Translations under genes and position numbers: made by a program | DNA from: an uncultured Clostridia bacterium | GTDB taxonomy: Bacteria > Bacillota > Clostridia > Oscillospirales > Acutalibacteraceae | DNA: 41,929 nt | NCBI GenBank assembly: GCA_944383955.1 | Contig: CALWRP010000093.1 | Location: 1-41,929, forward strand | Reading direction: 5' to 3' | The notes under the pieces: model-generated | Databases searched by the model: none | The model's input: only the letters and a program-made list of their open reading frames with translations | Told to the model about the DNA's origin: nothing | Shown here: positions 25,492 through 34,028 of the stretch, piece by piece | Numbering within the stretch: position 1 is the first letter of the stretch | Layout: every line of letters starts with the position of its first letter

Positions 25492-26073
25492 TTAAGCCCC
25501 TGCGCACAGCACGGGCTGCAGCTGGCGGCCCTTGAGGGCGGCCTCCACGGCCGGAAGCAGAAGCTCGAAGTCGGAGACGGCGGAGGTGGGCTTTTGCTCG
25601 GGATCGTCCTGGCGCAGCGGCACGAAGTAGACGTTCTTCGTGTTCATCAGCCTGCCGATGTTCTGCGCCGAGGCCGCGAGCGCGTCGTTTGTCGCCGCGC
25701 AGAGCACCACGGGCAGGCCGATCCGCAGGCAGGACTTCGCCGCCATGGTGACCGGCGTGTCGGTGATGCCGTGGGCGAGCTTGGCAAGCGTATTGCCCGT
25801 GCAGGGAGCGATGACGAGCGCGTCGATCATCCGCTTGGGGCCGAGCGGCTCCGCCCCGGCGATGGTGTGGATCACCTTTCTGCCGCAGATGTCCTCCGCC
25901 TCCCAGATGAAATCGCTCGCCCGGCCGAAGCGCGTGTCCGTTCCGTAGGCATTGTCCGACATGATGGGCACGAGCTGATACCCTGCCGCGGCGGTGCGGC
26001 GCAGCTGCTCAAACGCCTTCTCAAAGGTGCAGAACGAGCCGCACATGGCAAAGCCCAACGTCAATTCTCTCAT
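25492..26073 (-). CDS. dpaB: Dipicolinate synthase subunit B
   Basis: 193 residues of flavoprotein (UbiX/Pad-like) fold: 'LGFAMCGSFCTFEKAFEQL', 'PIMSDNAYGTDTRFG', 'LVIAPCTGNTLAKLAHGITDTPVTMAAKS'. With DpaA it oxidises dihydrodipicolinate to dipicolinic acid, the calcium-chelating spore core solute. The ATG at 26073 is chosen because GGAGGAG lies 8 nt upstream; a GTG at 26082 overlaps the dpaA stop. Second gene of the dpaAB pair. Expected mother-cell (sigma-K) expression could not be confirmed from the upstream sequence. Confidence 0.94.
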   Translation of the reverse strand: MRELTLGFAMCGSFCTFEKAFEQLRRTAAAGYQLVPIMSDNAYGTDTRFGRASDFIWEAEDICGRKVIHTIAGAEPLGPKRMIDALVIAPCTGNTLAKLAHGITDTPVTMAAKSCLRIGLPVVLCAATNDALAASAQNIGRLMNTKNVYFVPLRQDDPEQKPTSAVSDFELLLPAVEAALKGRQLQPVLCAGA

Positions 26074-26078
26074 ACCTC

Positions 26079-26942
26079 TCACTCCTCCATCATATTGTAA
26101 ATGGTATTCTTGATGATCTCCGCCGCGGCGCGGGGCGCCGTCTTGCCCGGCAGCGACAGGGCCTGCACGGCGTGGACGCCGAGCTCTCTTGCGGCCTCAA
26201 AGTCGACGCCTCCCGGCTTCGACGCCAGATCGATCAGCACGCAGCCGGGCTTGAGCTGAGCGAGCACGCGGCGCGGAAAGATCAGGGCCGGCACCGTGTT
26301 GAAGATGACGTCGTAGTGCTCCCGGCTGTGACCGATGGAGTCTGTGGGCACGGCATGGCAGCCGCCGAGCTCGATCCAGGCGAAGTCGCGCGGGCGGCGG
26401 GCGCTCACCGTCACCTGCGCCCCCATGCCGCGCAGCAGGTGCGCGAGCGCCCGGCCGATCCTACCGTAGCCCACGACAAGGCAGCGGCTGCCGAGCAGAG
26501 AGCCCTCGAACTCCTTGACGGCCACGGCGACCGCCCCCTCCGCCGTGACGCCGGCGTTGCGCACGGCAAACTCCTCGCGCGTGTAGTAGTCGTAGGCGTC
26601 GATCTGCTCCCATTTGTCGCTCGTGGCGAGCACGGGGGCCATCCTGCCGCCGTAGACCTCCTTGTGCAGCATATGGGAGGCGAACTCGTCGTCAAGGGCG
26701 ATGGCGCGGTCGGCGTAGGGAGCGTTCACCGTGCGACCGTCCGCCGTGGCGGGCAGCGGGAGAATCACCGCCGCGCACGTTTCGTAGATCTCCTCCGGCG
26801 TGCAGCGGCGCACCTTCGGATCGAGCGGCAGTCCGTCGAGACCCCAGACGCAGACGGCGCAGCCGTCGCGCGCCAGCGCGTCGGCGAGAGCGGCCTGCCG
26901 CCTGTCTCCCCCCAGAAGACCAAAGCTGTTTATGTCAATCAT
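26079..26942 (-). CDS. dpaA: Dipicolinate synthase subunit A
   Basis: 287 residues. A dehydrogenase-like subunit with the nucleotide-binding loop 'VVGYGRIGRALAHLL' and a C-terminal 'DLASKPGGVDFEAARELGV', both typical of SpoVFA/DpaA. Works with DpaB next door (5-nt gap) on the product of DapA, whose gene is in the lysine operon of this window. The ATG at 26942 is chosen; a TTG two codons upstream at 26948 sits closer to AAGGG and is an alternative. Its presence indicates that the organism sporulates. Confidence 0.94.
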   Translation of the reverse strand: MIDINSFGLLGGDRRQAALADALARDGCAVCVWGLDGLPLDPKVRRCTPEEIYETCAAVILPLPATADGRTVNAPYADRAIALDDEFASHMLHKEVYGGRMAPVLATSDKWEQIDAYDYYTREEFAVRNAGVTAEGAVAVAVKEFEGSLLGSRCLVVGYGRIGRALAHLLRGMGAQVTVSARRPRDFAWIELGGCHAVPTDSIGHSREHYDVIFNTVPALIFPRRVLAQLKPGCVLIDLASKPGGVDFEAARELGVHAVQALSLPGKTAPRAAAEIIKNTIYNMMEE

Positions 26943-27115
26943 TCTCAATCAAACCCTTCTTCTGCCGCAAAACGCGGGACGGCGGGAACGGGCCCTTTCC
27001 CCTCTCCCGCCAATCCCGCAGCGCCTTGCAGCGATCATTCTTTTATGCCATAGTATGGAAAACGGAAAAGACTTGTGCGGGAGCGGGCGGATTTTCTCTT
27101 TGCGGGAATTCCGCC

Positions 27116-27144
27116 TTGCAAAATGCGGAAAGAATGGGTATGAT
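27116..27144 (+). promoter_or_regulatory. Sigma-A promoter of murC
   Basis: TTGCAA (27116-27121), 17-nt spacer, TATGAT (27139-27144), about 75 nt before the murC ATG. The rest of the 26943-27219 divergent gap shows no gene. Confidence 0.75.
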
Positions 27145-27219
27145 AGAGGGTAGACCGGAGCGCTCCCCGCGCGGCGCGGAGCCTCCCTCATCTGTAATTA
27201 TGGAAAGGGCGCGTCATCT

Positions 27220-28599
27220 ATGGAACAGACGGAACTTCTCTCCCGTGTCAAAAGAATTCATTTTGTGGGCATCGGCGGCTCGGGCATGTGCCCGATTGCG
27301 GAGATCCTGTTTCACGAGGGCTATGAGCTGACCGGCTCCGACCGCAGCGAGTCCGATACTCTCGATCGCATCAAGGGATACGGCATCCCTGTTTTTATGG
27401 AGCACAGAGCGGAAAACGTGGAGGGCGCGGAGCTCGTCGTCTACAGCGCCGCCGTGCCGAAGGAGAACCCGGAGCTCGTGGCGGCCCGGGAGAAGGGCAT
27501 CCCCACCGTGGAGCGCTCCGTGATGCTCGGCATGGTCACCAGGCGCTATCCGCGCTCCATGGCCGTCTCCGGCACGCACGGCAAGACGACGACCACGGCC
27601 CTGCTCACTCAGATCCTGATCATGGGCGGCGCCGATCCGTCGGCCATCATCGGCGGCAAGCTGCCCTACATCGGCGGCAACGGCCGCGTCGGCAAGTCGG
27701 ACGCCATCGTCTGCGAGGCGTGCGAGTATGTCGACACCTTCCTGCAGCTCACCCCCTATCTCTCCGTGATCCTCAACATCGACGCCGACCACCTCGACTA
27801 CTTCGGCACGCTCGACAATATCATTCGCTCCTTCCACCAGTTCGCCCTGCAGACAAGCGGCGTCATTGTGGCAAACGGAGACGACCCTAACGTGCGCAAG
27901 GCCCTCGAAGGCGTCACGAACGCGGAGATCATCACCTTCGGTCTCGGCGCGGAGAACGACTATGCCGCCGCCGACGTGCGCGACGAGCAGAAGGCCTGCG
28001 AGGACTTCACCGTCCTGCGCCGCGGCGTGCCGCTGTGCGAGGCGAGGCTGAGCATTCCCGGGCGGCACAACATCCTCAACGCCCTGGCCGCCGCCGCCGT
28101 GGCCGACCGCATGGGCATTGCCCCCGACGCGATCGCCGCCGGCCTGCACGAGTTCCGCGGCGTCCACCGCCGGTTTGAGGTGCTCGGCCAGTTCGAGGGC
28201 GTGACGGTGGCCGACGACTTCGCCCACCACCCCACCGAGCTGACAGCCACCCTCTCGGCCGCCATGCGCATGGGCTACCGCGAGGTGTGGGCTCTCTTCC
28301 AGCCGCACACCTACTCGCGCACCTACCTGCTGCTCGACGACTTCGCCAAGGCCCTCTCCATCCCCGACCACGCCGTGCTCTCGGAGATTCTGGCCGTGCG
28401 CGAGACAAACACCTACAACATCTACGCCAAGGACCTGGCGGAAAAGATTCCCGGCAGCGTGTGGTTCCCCACCTTCGAGGAGATGGCGGACTACACCATG
28501 GCCCGCGTCCAGCCAGGCGACCTGATCCTCACGCTCGGCGGCGGCGACGTCTACAAGTGCGCCAATCTGATTGTGGAGAAATACCGCAAGCGGCAGTGA
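27220..28599 (+). CDS. murC: UDP-N-acetylmuramate-L-alanine ligase
   Basis: 459 residues. Adds L-alanine to UDP-MurNAc in peptidoglycan synthesis. The N-terminal Rossmann part reads 'IHFVGIGGSGMCPIAEIL'; the ATP loop is SGTHGKTTT (117-125). Others are 'EACEYVDTFLQL', 'NIDADHLDYFGT', 'FRGVHRRFEVLG' and 'DDFAHHPTELTATL'. Transcribed alone from its own promoter and ended by a very strong terminator. Other mur genes are not in the window. Confidence 0.96.
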   Translation: MEQTELLSRVKRIHFVGIGGSGMCPIAEILFHEGYELTGSDRSESDTLDRIKGYGIPVFMEHRAENVEGAELVVYSAAVPKENPELVAAREKGIPTVERSVMLGMVTRRYPRSMAVSGTHGKTTTTALLTQILIMGGADPSAIIGGKLPYIGGNGRVGKSDAIVCEACEYVDTFLQLTPYLSVILNIDADHLDYFGTLDNIIRSFHQFALQTSGVIVANGDDPNVRKALEGVTNAEIITFGLGAENDYAAADVRDEQKACEDFTVLRRGVPLCEARLSIPGRHNILNALAAAAVADRMGIAPDAIAAGLHEFRGVHRRFEVLGQFEGVTVADDFAHHPTELTATLSAAMRMGYREVWALFQPHTYSRTYLLLDDFAKALSIPDHAVLSEILAVRETNTYNIYAKDLAEKIPGSVWFPTFEEMADYTMARVQPGDLILTLGGGDVYKCANLIVEKYRKRQ

Positions 28600-28668
28600 G
28601 CGCAGGCCCGCCTCCCTCCCCCGCGCCTGCCCTAAAGCCGGGTTTTCCGGCGGCGAATAAGCAGAAAG

Positions 28669-28723
28669 AAACGCCCCTCTGCGCTCTGCAGGGATGGTCC
28701 GTACGGAGCGCAGAGGGGCGTTT
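28669..28723. terminator. Bidirectional terminator between murC and the DUF1848 gene
   Basis: A perfect 18-bp stem (AAACGCCCCTCTGCGCTC / GAGCGCAGAGGGGCGTTT) with a 19-nt loop. T-rich tails follow on both strands, between convergent genes. Confidence 0.9.
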
Positions 28724-28744
28724 TATGTTCCGGCGAGGGCAGCG

Positions 28745-29671
28745 TCAAAAGAGAGAGGTCTGGTCCACGCGGTCGCTGGCATATGTTTTCTCCGTGACGG
28801 CGTCCGTGGGCAGCAGCTCGTCGCAGAGAAGAGGGCTTTCCGGCCGGTAGCGCGCGAGGCTCCGGCGCAGCAGGTCGGGGCTGTAATCCGCGTAGCAGTA
28901 GACGCAGCCGTTCGGGCAGGTGTTGTAGGCGCCGAGGTCGACGCTTTTGCAGCAGCCGCAGCGCTCCCGCTGGCCTGCGTCCCGCGTCAGGCGCAGCGGC
29001 GCGCCGGCGATCTCCTGCAGCCGCTCCGCGTCGATGCAGGCGGCGGGCAGGATGCCGAAGCGGGAGTAATCCCCCTGCTCGCTGCAGGCGCGGATTTGCA
29101 GGCCGGCCGCGGCAGCCGTCTTCCCCGCAAAGGCCGCGAAGCGCTCCGCCTCCTGCGCCGTGGGGGCGCGCAGGCCGCTTCGCCGCATGCCGCGGTATTC
29201 GTCGAGAAAGCTGATCGTCACCTGGTCGGTGAGCGGCGCCATCTCGCGGCACAGAGAGGAAAAGGCGCGCTCGTGCCAGGCGGGCGTGTACGCCGGGGTG
29301 AAGAAAACGGGGTCGTAGCGCCACACGAGGCCGCGCCGGCCCACCCGCTCTCCAAGGCGGCGGACGTCCGCGAGGATCTCCCGCTTGCCGCGCAGGCCGG
29401 GCTCGATCTCCCGCCCGTAGGGCGTCAGCGTGAGCTGAAAACAGAAGCGAAAGCCGCGCGCTTCGAGCTCATCGAGGTACGGCAGAAGCGGGCCCGGATC
29501 CTTTGTCCAGAAGACGATGGCGTCCACGCAGCCGGGCGTGAGGGGAATCCGGCTCACCTGCGAGGGGCGGCGCGGGTTGCGGCAGAGCGCAAACCCCTCG
29601 CGCACGCGCCCGATGAACCATTCCGCGTAGCGGCACGGGATATCGGTGCGGCGGGAGACGGACAGGATCAT
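28745..29671 (-). CDS. DUF1848 protein with C-terminal cysteine cluster
   Basis: 308 residues, function unknown. The opening 'ILSVSRRTDIPCRYAEWF' and internal 'VDAIVFWTKDPGPLLPYL' mark DUF1848. The middle looks like a TIM-barrel of the radical-SAM or endonuclease-like kind ('FQLTLTPYGREIEPGL', 'WRYDPVFFTPAYTP', 'ISFLDEYRGM'). The C-terminal part has C238, C240 and C241, and then 'CPNGCVYCYA' with a CX3CX2C spacing at C252, C256 and C259, the same spacing radical-SAM enzymes use for their 4Fe-4S cluster. AGGAGGG lies 8 nt before the ATG. Transcribed leftward after the mreB-type gene, from which a terminator separates it. Confidence 0.85.
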   Translation of the reverse strand: MILSVSRRTDIPCRYAEWFIGRVREGFALCRNPRRPSQVSRIPLTPGCVDAIVFWTKDPGPLLPYLDELEARGFRFCFQLTLTPYGREIEPGLRGKREILADVRRLGERVGRRGLVWRYDPVFFTPAYTPAWHERAFSSLCREMAPLTDQVTISFLDEYRGMRRSGLRAPTAQEAERFAAFAGKTAAAAGLQIRACSEQGDYSRFGILPAACIDAERLQEIAGAPLRLTRDAGQRERCGCCKSVDLGAYNTCPNGCVYCYADYSPDLLRRSLARYRPESPLLCDELLPTDAVTEKTYASDRVDQTSLF

Positions 29672-29684
29672 ACGATTCCCTCCT

Positions 29685-29716
29685 CATAAAACAGGCGTCC
29701 CCGCGGGGGACGCCTG
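29685..29716 (-). terminator. Terminator after the MreB-type gene
   Basis: A perfect 11-bp stem CAGGCGTCCCC / GGGGACGCCTG with a 3-nt loop, followed on the minus strand by TTTTATG. It ends where the DUF1848 ribosome binding site begins, so it could also modulate that gene. Confidence 0.75.
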
Positions 29717-29753
29717 CAGGACACGATGATTGCGGACCACGCCGCGGAAAAAC

Positions 29754-30779
29754 TCAGTAGGCGGCGCTCAGCGGGTTGAGCGTGCCGTACTCCTTCTTGT
29801 CAATATCGTCGATGAAGCGGATCGCCTTTCCCGCGCCGAGGGCCACGCAGTCCTCCGGCGACTCGGCCAGGCGGATCGGCATCTTGGCCTTGCGGCTGAG
29901 CAGCTGCGGGAAGCCGAAGATGTGCGAGGAGCCGCCCGTGAGAACGCCGCCGTCCTCATAGACGTCGCCGACGAGCTCCGGGGGCGTGCGCTCAAGCAGG
30001 TCCTGCAGGGCGCGCACAATCTGCATGGCGGGCTCAATCATCGCCTCGAGCATCTCGTCGCTCGTGATATCGGCCCACTGGGGCAGGCCGGTCATCGCGT
30101 TGCGGCCCTTGACGCGGTGGGTGAGCAGCTCGCGGCGCGGATAAACGCAGCCGATGGCGATTTTGGCCTCCTCCGCCATGCGCTTGCCGATGATGAGATT
30201 ATATTTGCGGCGGATATACTTGATGATGCAGTCGTCGAACAGATTGCCCGCCGTCTTGATCGAGGTCGAGATGGAGATACCGCTCAGCGAGAGGACGGCC
30301 ATATCCGTGGTGCCGCCGCCCACGTCGATGACAAGCGAGCCATGCGGGGCGGAGATGTCGATCCCGGCTCCCAGGGCGGCCGCGACCGGCTCCTCAATCA
30401 AGCAGATCTTGCGCACGCTCGAGGAGCTGATGGAATCGACGACGGCGCGCTTCTCCACCTCTGTGATTTCACACGGGACGCTGACGACCACGCGCGGCAT
30501 GAACACCTTGCTGCCGCTGATCTCGCGCAGGTAGTGCGTCACCAGATGGCGGGCCAAATCGAAATCGGAAATGACGCCGTTGAAGAGCGGATACACCACG
30601 CTGATCCGCTCGGAGGTGCGGCCAATCATCTCATACGCTTCGCGGCCCACGGCCACCACGGTCTCTGTATCCTGATTGACGGCGACGACGGACGGCTCCC
30701 GCAGGACAATCCCCTTCCCGTCAAGATAAATTTTGATAAATGAAGTTCCCAGATCGATCGCGATATCTGTTCCCAGCAA
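29754..30779 (-). CDS. mreB: MreB/Mbl-family actin-like cell-shape protein
   Basis: 341 residues, the usual MreB length. Actin-fold ATPase that organises the wall elongation machinery under the membrane. Phosphate loop 1 is 'AIDLGTSFIKIY', phosphate loop 2 'VIDVGGGTTDMAVLSLSG', and the adenosine site 'DGGVLTGGSSHIFG'; 'NGVISDFDLARHL' is also typical. It starts at TTG (30779) with AAGGA 9 nt upstream. It is alone, without mreC or mreD, so it could be a paralogue such as Mbl or MreBH; sequence alone does not decide this. The C-terminus has an unusual 'KKEYGTLNPLSAAY' extension. Confidence 0.9.
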   Translation of the reverse strand: MLGTDIAIDLGTSFIKIYLDGKGIVLREPSVVAVNQDTETVVAVGREAYEMIGRTSERISVVYPLFNGVISDFDLARHLVTHYLREISGSKVFMPRVVVSVPCEITEVEKRAVVDSISSSSVRKICLIEEPVAAALGAGIDISAPHGSLVIDVGGGTTDMAVLSLSGISISTSIKTAGNLFDDCIIKYIRRKYNLIIGKRMAEEAKIAIGCVYPRRELLTHRVKGRNAMTGLPQWADITSDEMLEAMIEPAMQIVRALQDLLERTPPELVGDVYEDGGVLTGGSSHIFGFPQLLSRKAKMPIRLAESPEDCVALGAGKAIRFIDDIDKKEYGTLNPLSAAY

Positions 30780-30814
30780 TTCCTCACATCCTTCTTCCTT
30801 CTCATCCTTCGATT

Positions 30815-30820
30815 ATTATA
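30815..30820 (-). promoter_or_regulatory. -10 element before the MreB-type gene
   Basis: TATAAT on the minus strand 35 nt before the TTG start; the -35 is weak. It lies in the 74-nt gap after comF. Confidence 0.45.
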
Positions 30821-30853
30821 CAGGACTTCCCGCCGCTCTTCATGAAGAAAATG

Positions 30854-31540
30854 TTACGGATTTCCACTTTCTTCGCCTGTCTTTTCCCTTCTGTGGGGAT
30901 TCGCCGCCAGCGCCGCACAGCAGCGGACGCGCAGGCCCGCTTGCTCGAGGGCGGAGACGCACGCCGCGAGCGTGAAGCCGGTGGTGACGATGTCGTCGAG
31001 CAAAATGATCTCCTTCTGCATAGCCTTCCCCTTTTTCACGCGATAAACATGCCGCACGTTCCTCTCGCGCTGCGAGCGGGAAAGGGTGTGCTGCGTCTCG
31101 TTTTCGGCATATTTTTCGAGCAGATCGACGCAGGGCAGGCCGAGCTCCTCCGCCGCGGCGCGGGCAAGCAGCAGAGACTGGTTATACCCGCGCTCCCGCA
31201 GGCGGCGGCGCGAGATGGGGACGGGCGCAAGCACCGCTCCGGCGGGATCGATTCGCCCCCGCAGCTCGCGGGCAATCTGCCGCCCGAACCACGGCGCATA
31301 GTCGCGCCTGCCGCGGAACTTGAAGCGAAGCACAGCCCGGCGCACTGCTCCCGCGTAGCGAAACGGCGCATAGCACAGGCAGCCTCCGGAGCCCGGCAGG
31401 ACCCGCGGCTCCCCGGGCTCGAGATTCCGATCGGCGCACTGCCCGCACAGCCCGCCGCCGGGCGTGAGAGCGTCGCAGAGAGGGCAATGCTCGGGAAAAA
31501 CAAGGGCCAGCAGGAAGCGTCCCCAGTCGCACAGGCTCAT
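30854..31540 (-). CDS. comF: ComF-family phosphoribosyltransferase-like protein
   Basis: 228 residues. An N-terminal four-cysteine zinc site (C19, C22, C32, C35) is followed by a phosphoribosyltransferase fold with the PRPP loop 'ILLDDIVTTGFTL' (about 179-191). 'VPISRRRLRERGYNQSLLLA' is the typical ComF stretch. ComF proteins take part in DNA uptake during transformation and possibly in repair. The ATG at 31540 overlaps the recD2 stop (ATGA); a longer reading from 31573 is unnecessary. Co-transcription with recD2 ties it to DNA processing. Confidence 0.92.
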   Translation of the reverse strand: MSLCDWGRFLLALVFPEHCPLCDALTPGGGLCGQCADRNLEPGEPRVLPGSGGCLCYAPFRYAGAVRRAVLRFKFRGRRDYAPWFGRQIARELRGRIDPAGAVLAPVPISRRRLRERGYNQSLLLARAAAEELGLPCVDLLEKYAENETQHTLSRSQRERNVRHVYRVKKGKAMQKEIILLDDIVTTGFTLAACVSALEQAGLRVRCCAALAANPHRREKTGEESGNP

Positions 31541-33750
31541 GCCTCGACGCCCTCCCCGAGCAGCAGCCGGCACAGCGCGGAATAGCGCCTGGTGCGGCGG
31601 TTGTTCTCCACCATAGCGGCAAGCGCCTGCCGCGTGCCGGCCAGGATCAGCAGCTCCCTGGCGCGGGTGACGGCGGTGTAGAGCAGATTGCGGTACATCA
31701 GCTGTGAGGGACCGGGATAAACGGGCATCACCACAGCGGGGAACTCGTTGCCCTGGCTCTTGTGCACCGTCATCGCGTAGGCCAGCTCGAGCTCAGCCGC
31801 CGTCTCGAGCTCATAGAGCACGAGACGATCGTCCATCTGCACGGTGAGCGTCGAGGCCTTGCGGTCGATCTCGCAGAGAATGCCGAGATCGCCGTTGAAG
31901 ACGCCCTCTCCCGTCGTGCCGTCGAACTTCGTCCAGCCGAGATGATAATCGTTCTTCACCTGCATCACCTTGTCCCCCTCGCGGAAGAGGACGCCGCGCA
32001 CCGTGATCTCCTTCTTCCCCTTCTCCGGCGGGTTGAGGGCCTCCTGCAGGCGGCGGTTGAGCTCCCCCGTGCCGAGCTCGCCCTTGCGGCCCGGCGTGAG
32101 CACCTGGATATCCGTCATCGCGGAGTAGCCATAGCTGTTCGGAAGACGGCGGCGGCACAGATCGGCCACCAGCTCGGAGAGCTCCTGCGGATCGCCGCAG
32201 GGCAGGAAGAAAAAGTCGCTCGAGTGATTCCTGAGCTCCGGCATTTCGCCCGCCACAATGCGGTGCGCGCTCGTCACAATCAAGCTTTGCATCGACTGGC
32301 GGAAGATCTCGTTGAGCTGGACAACCGGCACCTTGCCGGAGGCGATCAGGTCGCCGAGCACGTTGCCGGGGCCGACGCTCGGCAGCTGGTCGCAGTCTCC
32401 CACCATAATCAGGCGGCAGCCCAGCGGCAGAGCCCGCAGCAGGGCGTCGAAGAGGAGGACGTCGACCATCGAGAGCTCGTCCAGAATCAGGGCGTCGCAG
32501 TCGAGCAGATTTTTCTCGTTCTTCGCGAAGCTCTGGCGATCGTTCTCATCCCACTCCACCTGCAGCAGGCGGTGGATGGTCTTGGCCTCCTCGCCCGTGA
32601 GCTCGCTCATCCGCTTGGCCGCGCGGCCCGTCGGCGCGCCGAGCAGCACCTTCTCCCCGCTTGCCTTGAGCAGGCGGATGATGGCGTTGAGCGTCGTCGT
32701 CTTGCCGGTGCCGGGGCCGCCCGTCAGAATCAGAAGGCCCTTGTCGAGCGCCTCGCGGATCGCCTCCTTCTGGCGGTCCGCATACTGCATGCCCGTCTCC
32801 TCCTCGATGCGGGCGATCGACTGCGCCGCCCCAGGGATAGGCTGGGCCGGGAAGCGCAGCATGGTGAGAATGCGGCTGGCGGCGTAGACCTCCGCGCGGA
32901 ACAAGCGCGGCAGAAAAACGAAGCTTCTGCCGTCGATCTCCCGCTGCACCAGGGTGTCGTCGCCCACCAGTTCTTCGAGCGACGCCTGCGCAAGATCCAG
33001 CGGCACGCCGAGCATCCCGGCCGCGGCGGCGGCAAGCTTGTCGGCGGGAATGCAGGTGTGGCCGTTGTTCAGGTTGTGGCGCAGCACATACTCCACCCCG
33101 GCGCGCACCCTCCATGCGTCGTCCTGCGGGCGCTCCAGCGAGGCGGCAATGCCATCCGCCTTTTCAAACGGGATGCCGGTGCCCTCCTCGCACATGCAGT
33201 ACGGGTTCTCGCGGATCAGATCGATGCAGGAGGGGCCGATCACCCGCCACACCCGCAGCGCCTCCTCCGGCGTGAGGCCGTAGCCGCACAGCGACTCCAT
33301 CGCGTCCCGCACGCCGTGCGTCTGGCGGAACTCCTCGCCGATTTTGCGGGCCTTCTCCTTCGTGATGCCCTTGAGAACGCTCAGCCGCTCCGGCTCCTCC
33401 TCGAGCACGCGCAGCGTGTTGTCCCCGAAGGCCTCGACAATCTTCGCCGCCGTGCTCGGGCCGATGCCCTTCACCGCGCCCGAGGAGAGATATTTGAGCA
33501 TCGCGGAGGCCGTCTCCGGCTTGCGGCGCTCGAAGGCCTCCGCCTTGAACTGCACGCCGAACGTCGGGTGCTTCGTCCACCTGCCCACCACGCGCAGCAC
33601 CTCGCCGACGCTGACCCACGGCAGGCTCCCGACGACGGTGACAAGCTCCTCCCCGTTGTTCATCTCCAGAATCGTATATCCGTTTTTATCGTTGCGGAAA
33701 ACGACTTCCTCGACGCTTCCCGACATTTCCAGCATCTGTTCCTCGTCCAT
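31537..33750 (-). CDS. recD2: RecD2-type ATP-dependent DNA helicase
   Basis: 737 residues. Superfamily 1B 5'-3' helicase. The long N-terminal extension typical of RecD2 (OB-like start, then helix-hairpin-helix repeats around 'VKGIGPSTAAKIVEAFG') precedes the motor. Walker A is GGPGTGKT (344-351), Walker B 'LILDELSMVDVLL', and motif VI lies in 'NLLYTAVTRARELLILAG'. There is no RecBC association, as usual for this group; roles are in mismatch repair and replication stress. The ATG at 33750 has GGGGAG 4 nt upstream. Its leader contains a terminator-like hairpin just after the promoter. Confidence 0.94.
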   Translation of the reverse strand: MDEEQMLEMSGSVEEVVFRNDKNGYTILEMNNGEELVTVVGSLPWVSVGEVLRVVGRWTKHPTFGVQFKAEAFERRKPETASAMLKYLSSGAVKGIGPSTAAKIVEAFGDNTLRVLEEEPERLSVLKGITKEKARKIGEEFRQTHGVRDAMESLCGYGLTPEEALRVWRVIGPSCIDLIRENPYCMCEEGTGIPFEKADGIAASLERPQDDAWRVRAGVEYVLRHNLNNGHTCIPADKLAAAAAGMLGVPLDLAQASLEELVGDDTLVQREIDGRSFVFLPRLFRAEVYAASRILTMLRFPAQPIPGAAQSIARIEEETGMQYADRQKEAIREALDKGLLILTGGPGTGKTTTLNAIIRLLKASGEKVLLGAPTGRAAKRMSELTGEEAKTIHRLLQVEWDENDRQSFAKNEKNLLDCDALILDELSMVDVLLFDALLRALPLGCRLIMVGDCDQLPSVGPGNVLGDLIASGKVPVVQLNEIFRQSMQSLIVTSAHRIVAGEMPELRNHSSDFFFLPCGDPQELSELVADLCRRRLPNSYGYSAMTDIQVLTPGRKGELGTGELNRRLQEALNPPEKGKKEITVRGVLFREGDKVMQVKNDYHLGWTKFDGTTGEGVFNGDLGILCEIDRKASTLTVQMDDRLVLYELETAAELELAYAMTVHKSQGNEFPAVVMPVYPGPSQLMYRNLLYTAVTRARELLILAGTRQALAAMVENNRRTRRYSALCRLLLGEGVEA

Positions 33751-33925
33751 ACTTCTCCCCGTTTCAAGCCGGAAGCCCGGCCTTCCTTCTCTCTTCACGC
33801 AACGGTTTCCAGGCGGCGCCGCACAATTTCAGGAGGGCGCCGCGCGCCAAAAATGGCCCGTGAGGCTCTCCAAAAGGCGCAGGCGAGCCTTGCCGGATCG
33901 GCGATCGCTTTGGGAGCAGCCACGG

Positions 33926-33958
33926 AAAAATGAGGCGCGGCCCACGTGGCGCGCCTCA
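33926..33958 (-). terminator. Terminator in the recD2 leader
   Basis: GAGGCGCG / CGCGCCTC 8-bp stem with a 10-nt loop, followed on the minus strand by ATTTTTC. It lies about 40 nt past the promoter -10 and about 175 nt before recD2. It may end read-through from metK and the small gene, or attenuate recD2. Confidence 0.65.
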
Positions 33959-33999
33959 CCGTCTGAGCCGTCCGGCGTGCATTGCGCGGTGATGTTTTT

Positions 34000-34028
34000 A
34001 GTATAATACAATCCTCAGGGATTTGCAA
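34000..34028 (-). promoter_or_regulatory. Sigma-A promoter for recD2-comF
   Basis: TTGCAA (34023-34028), 17-nt spacer, TATACT (34000-34005) on the minus strand. The -35 overlaps the last codons of the small upstream gene. Confidence 0.65.
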
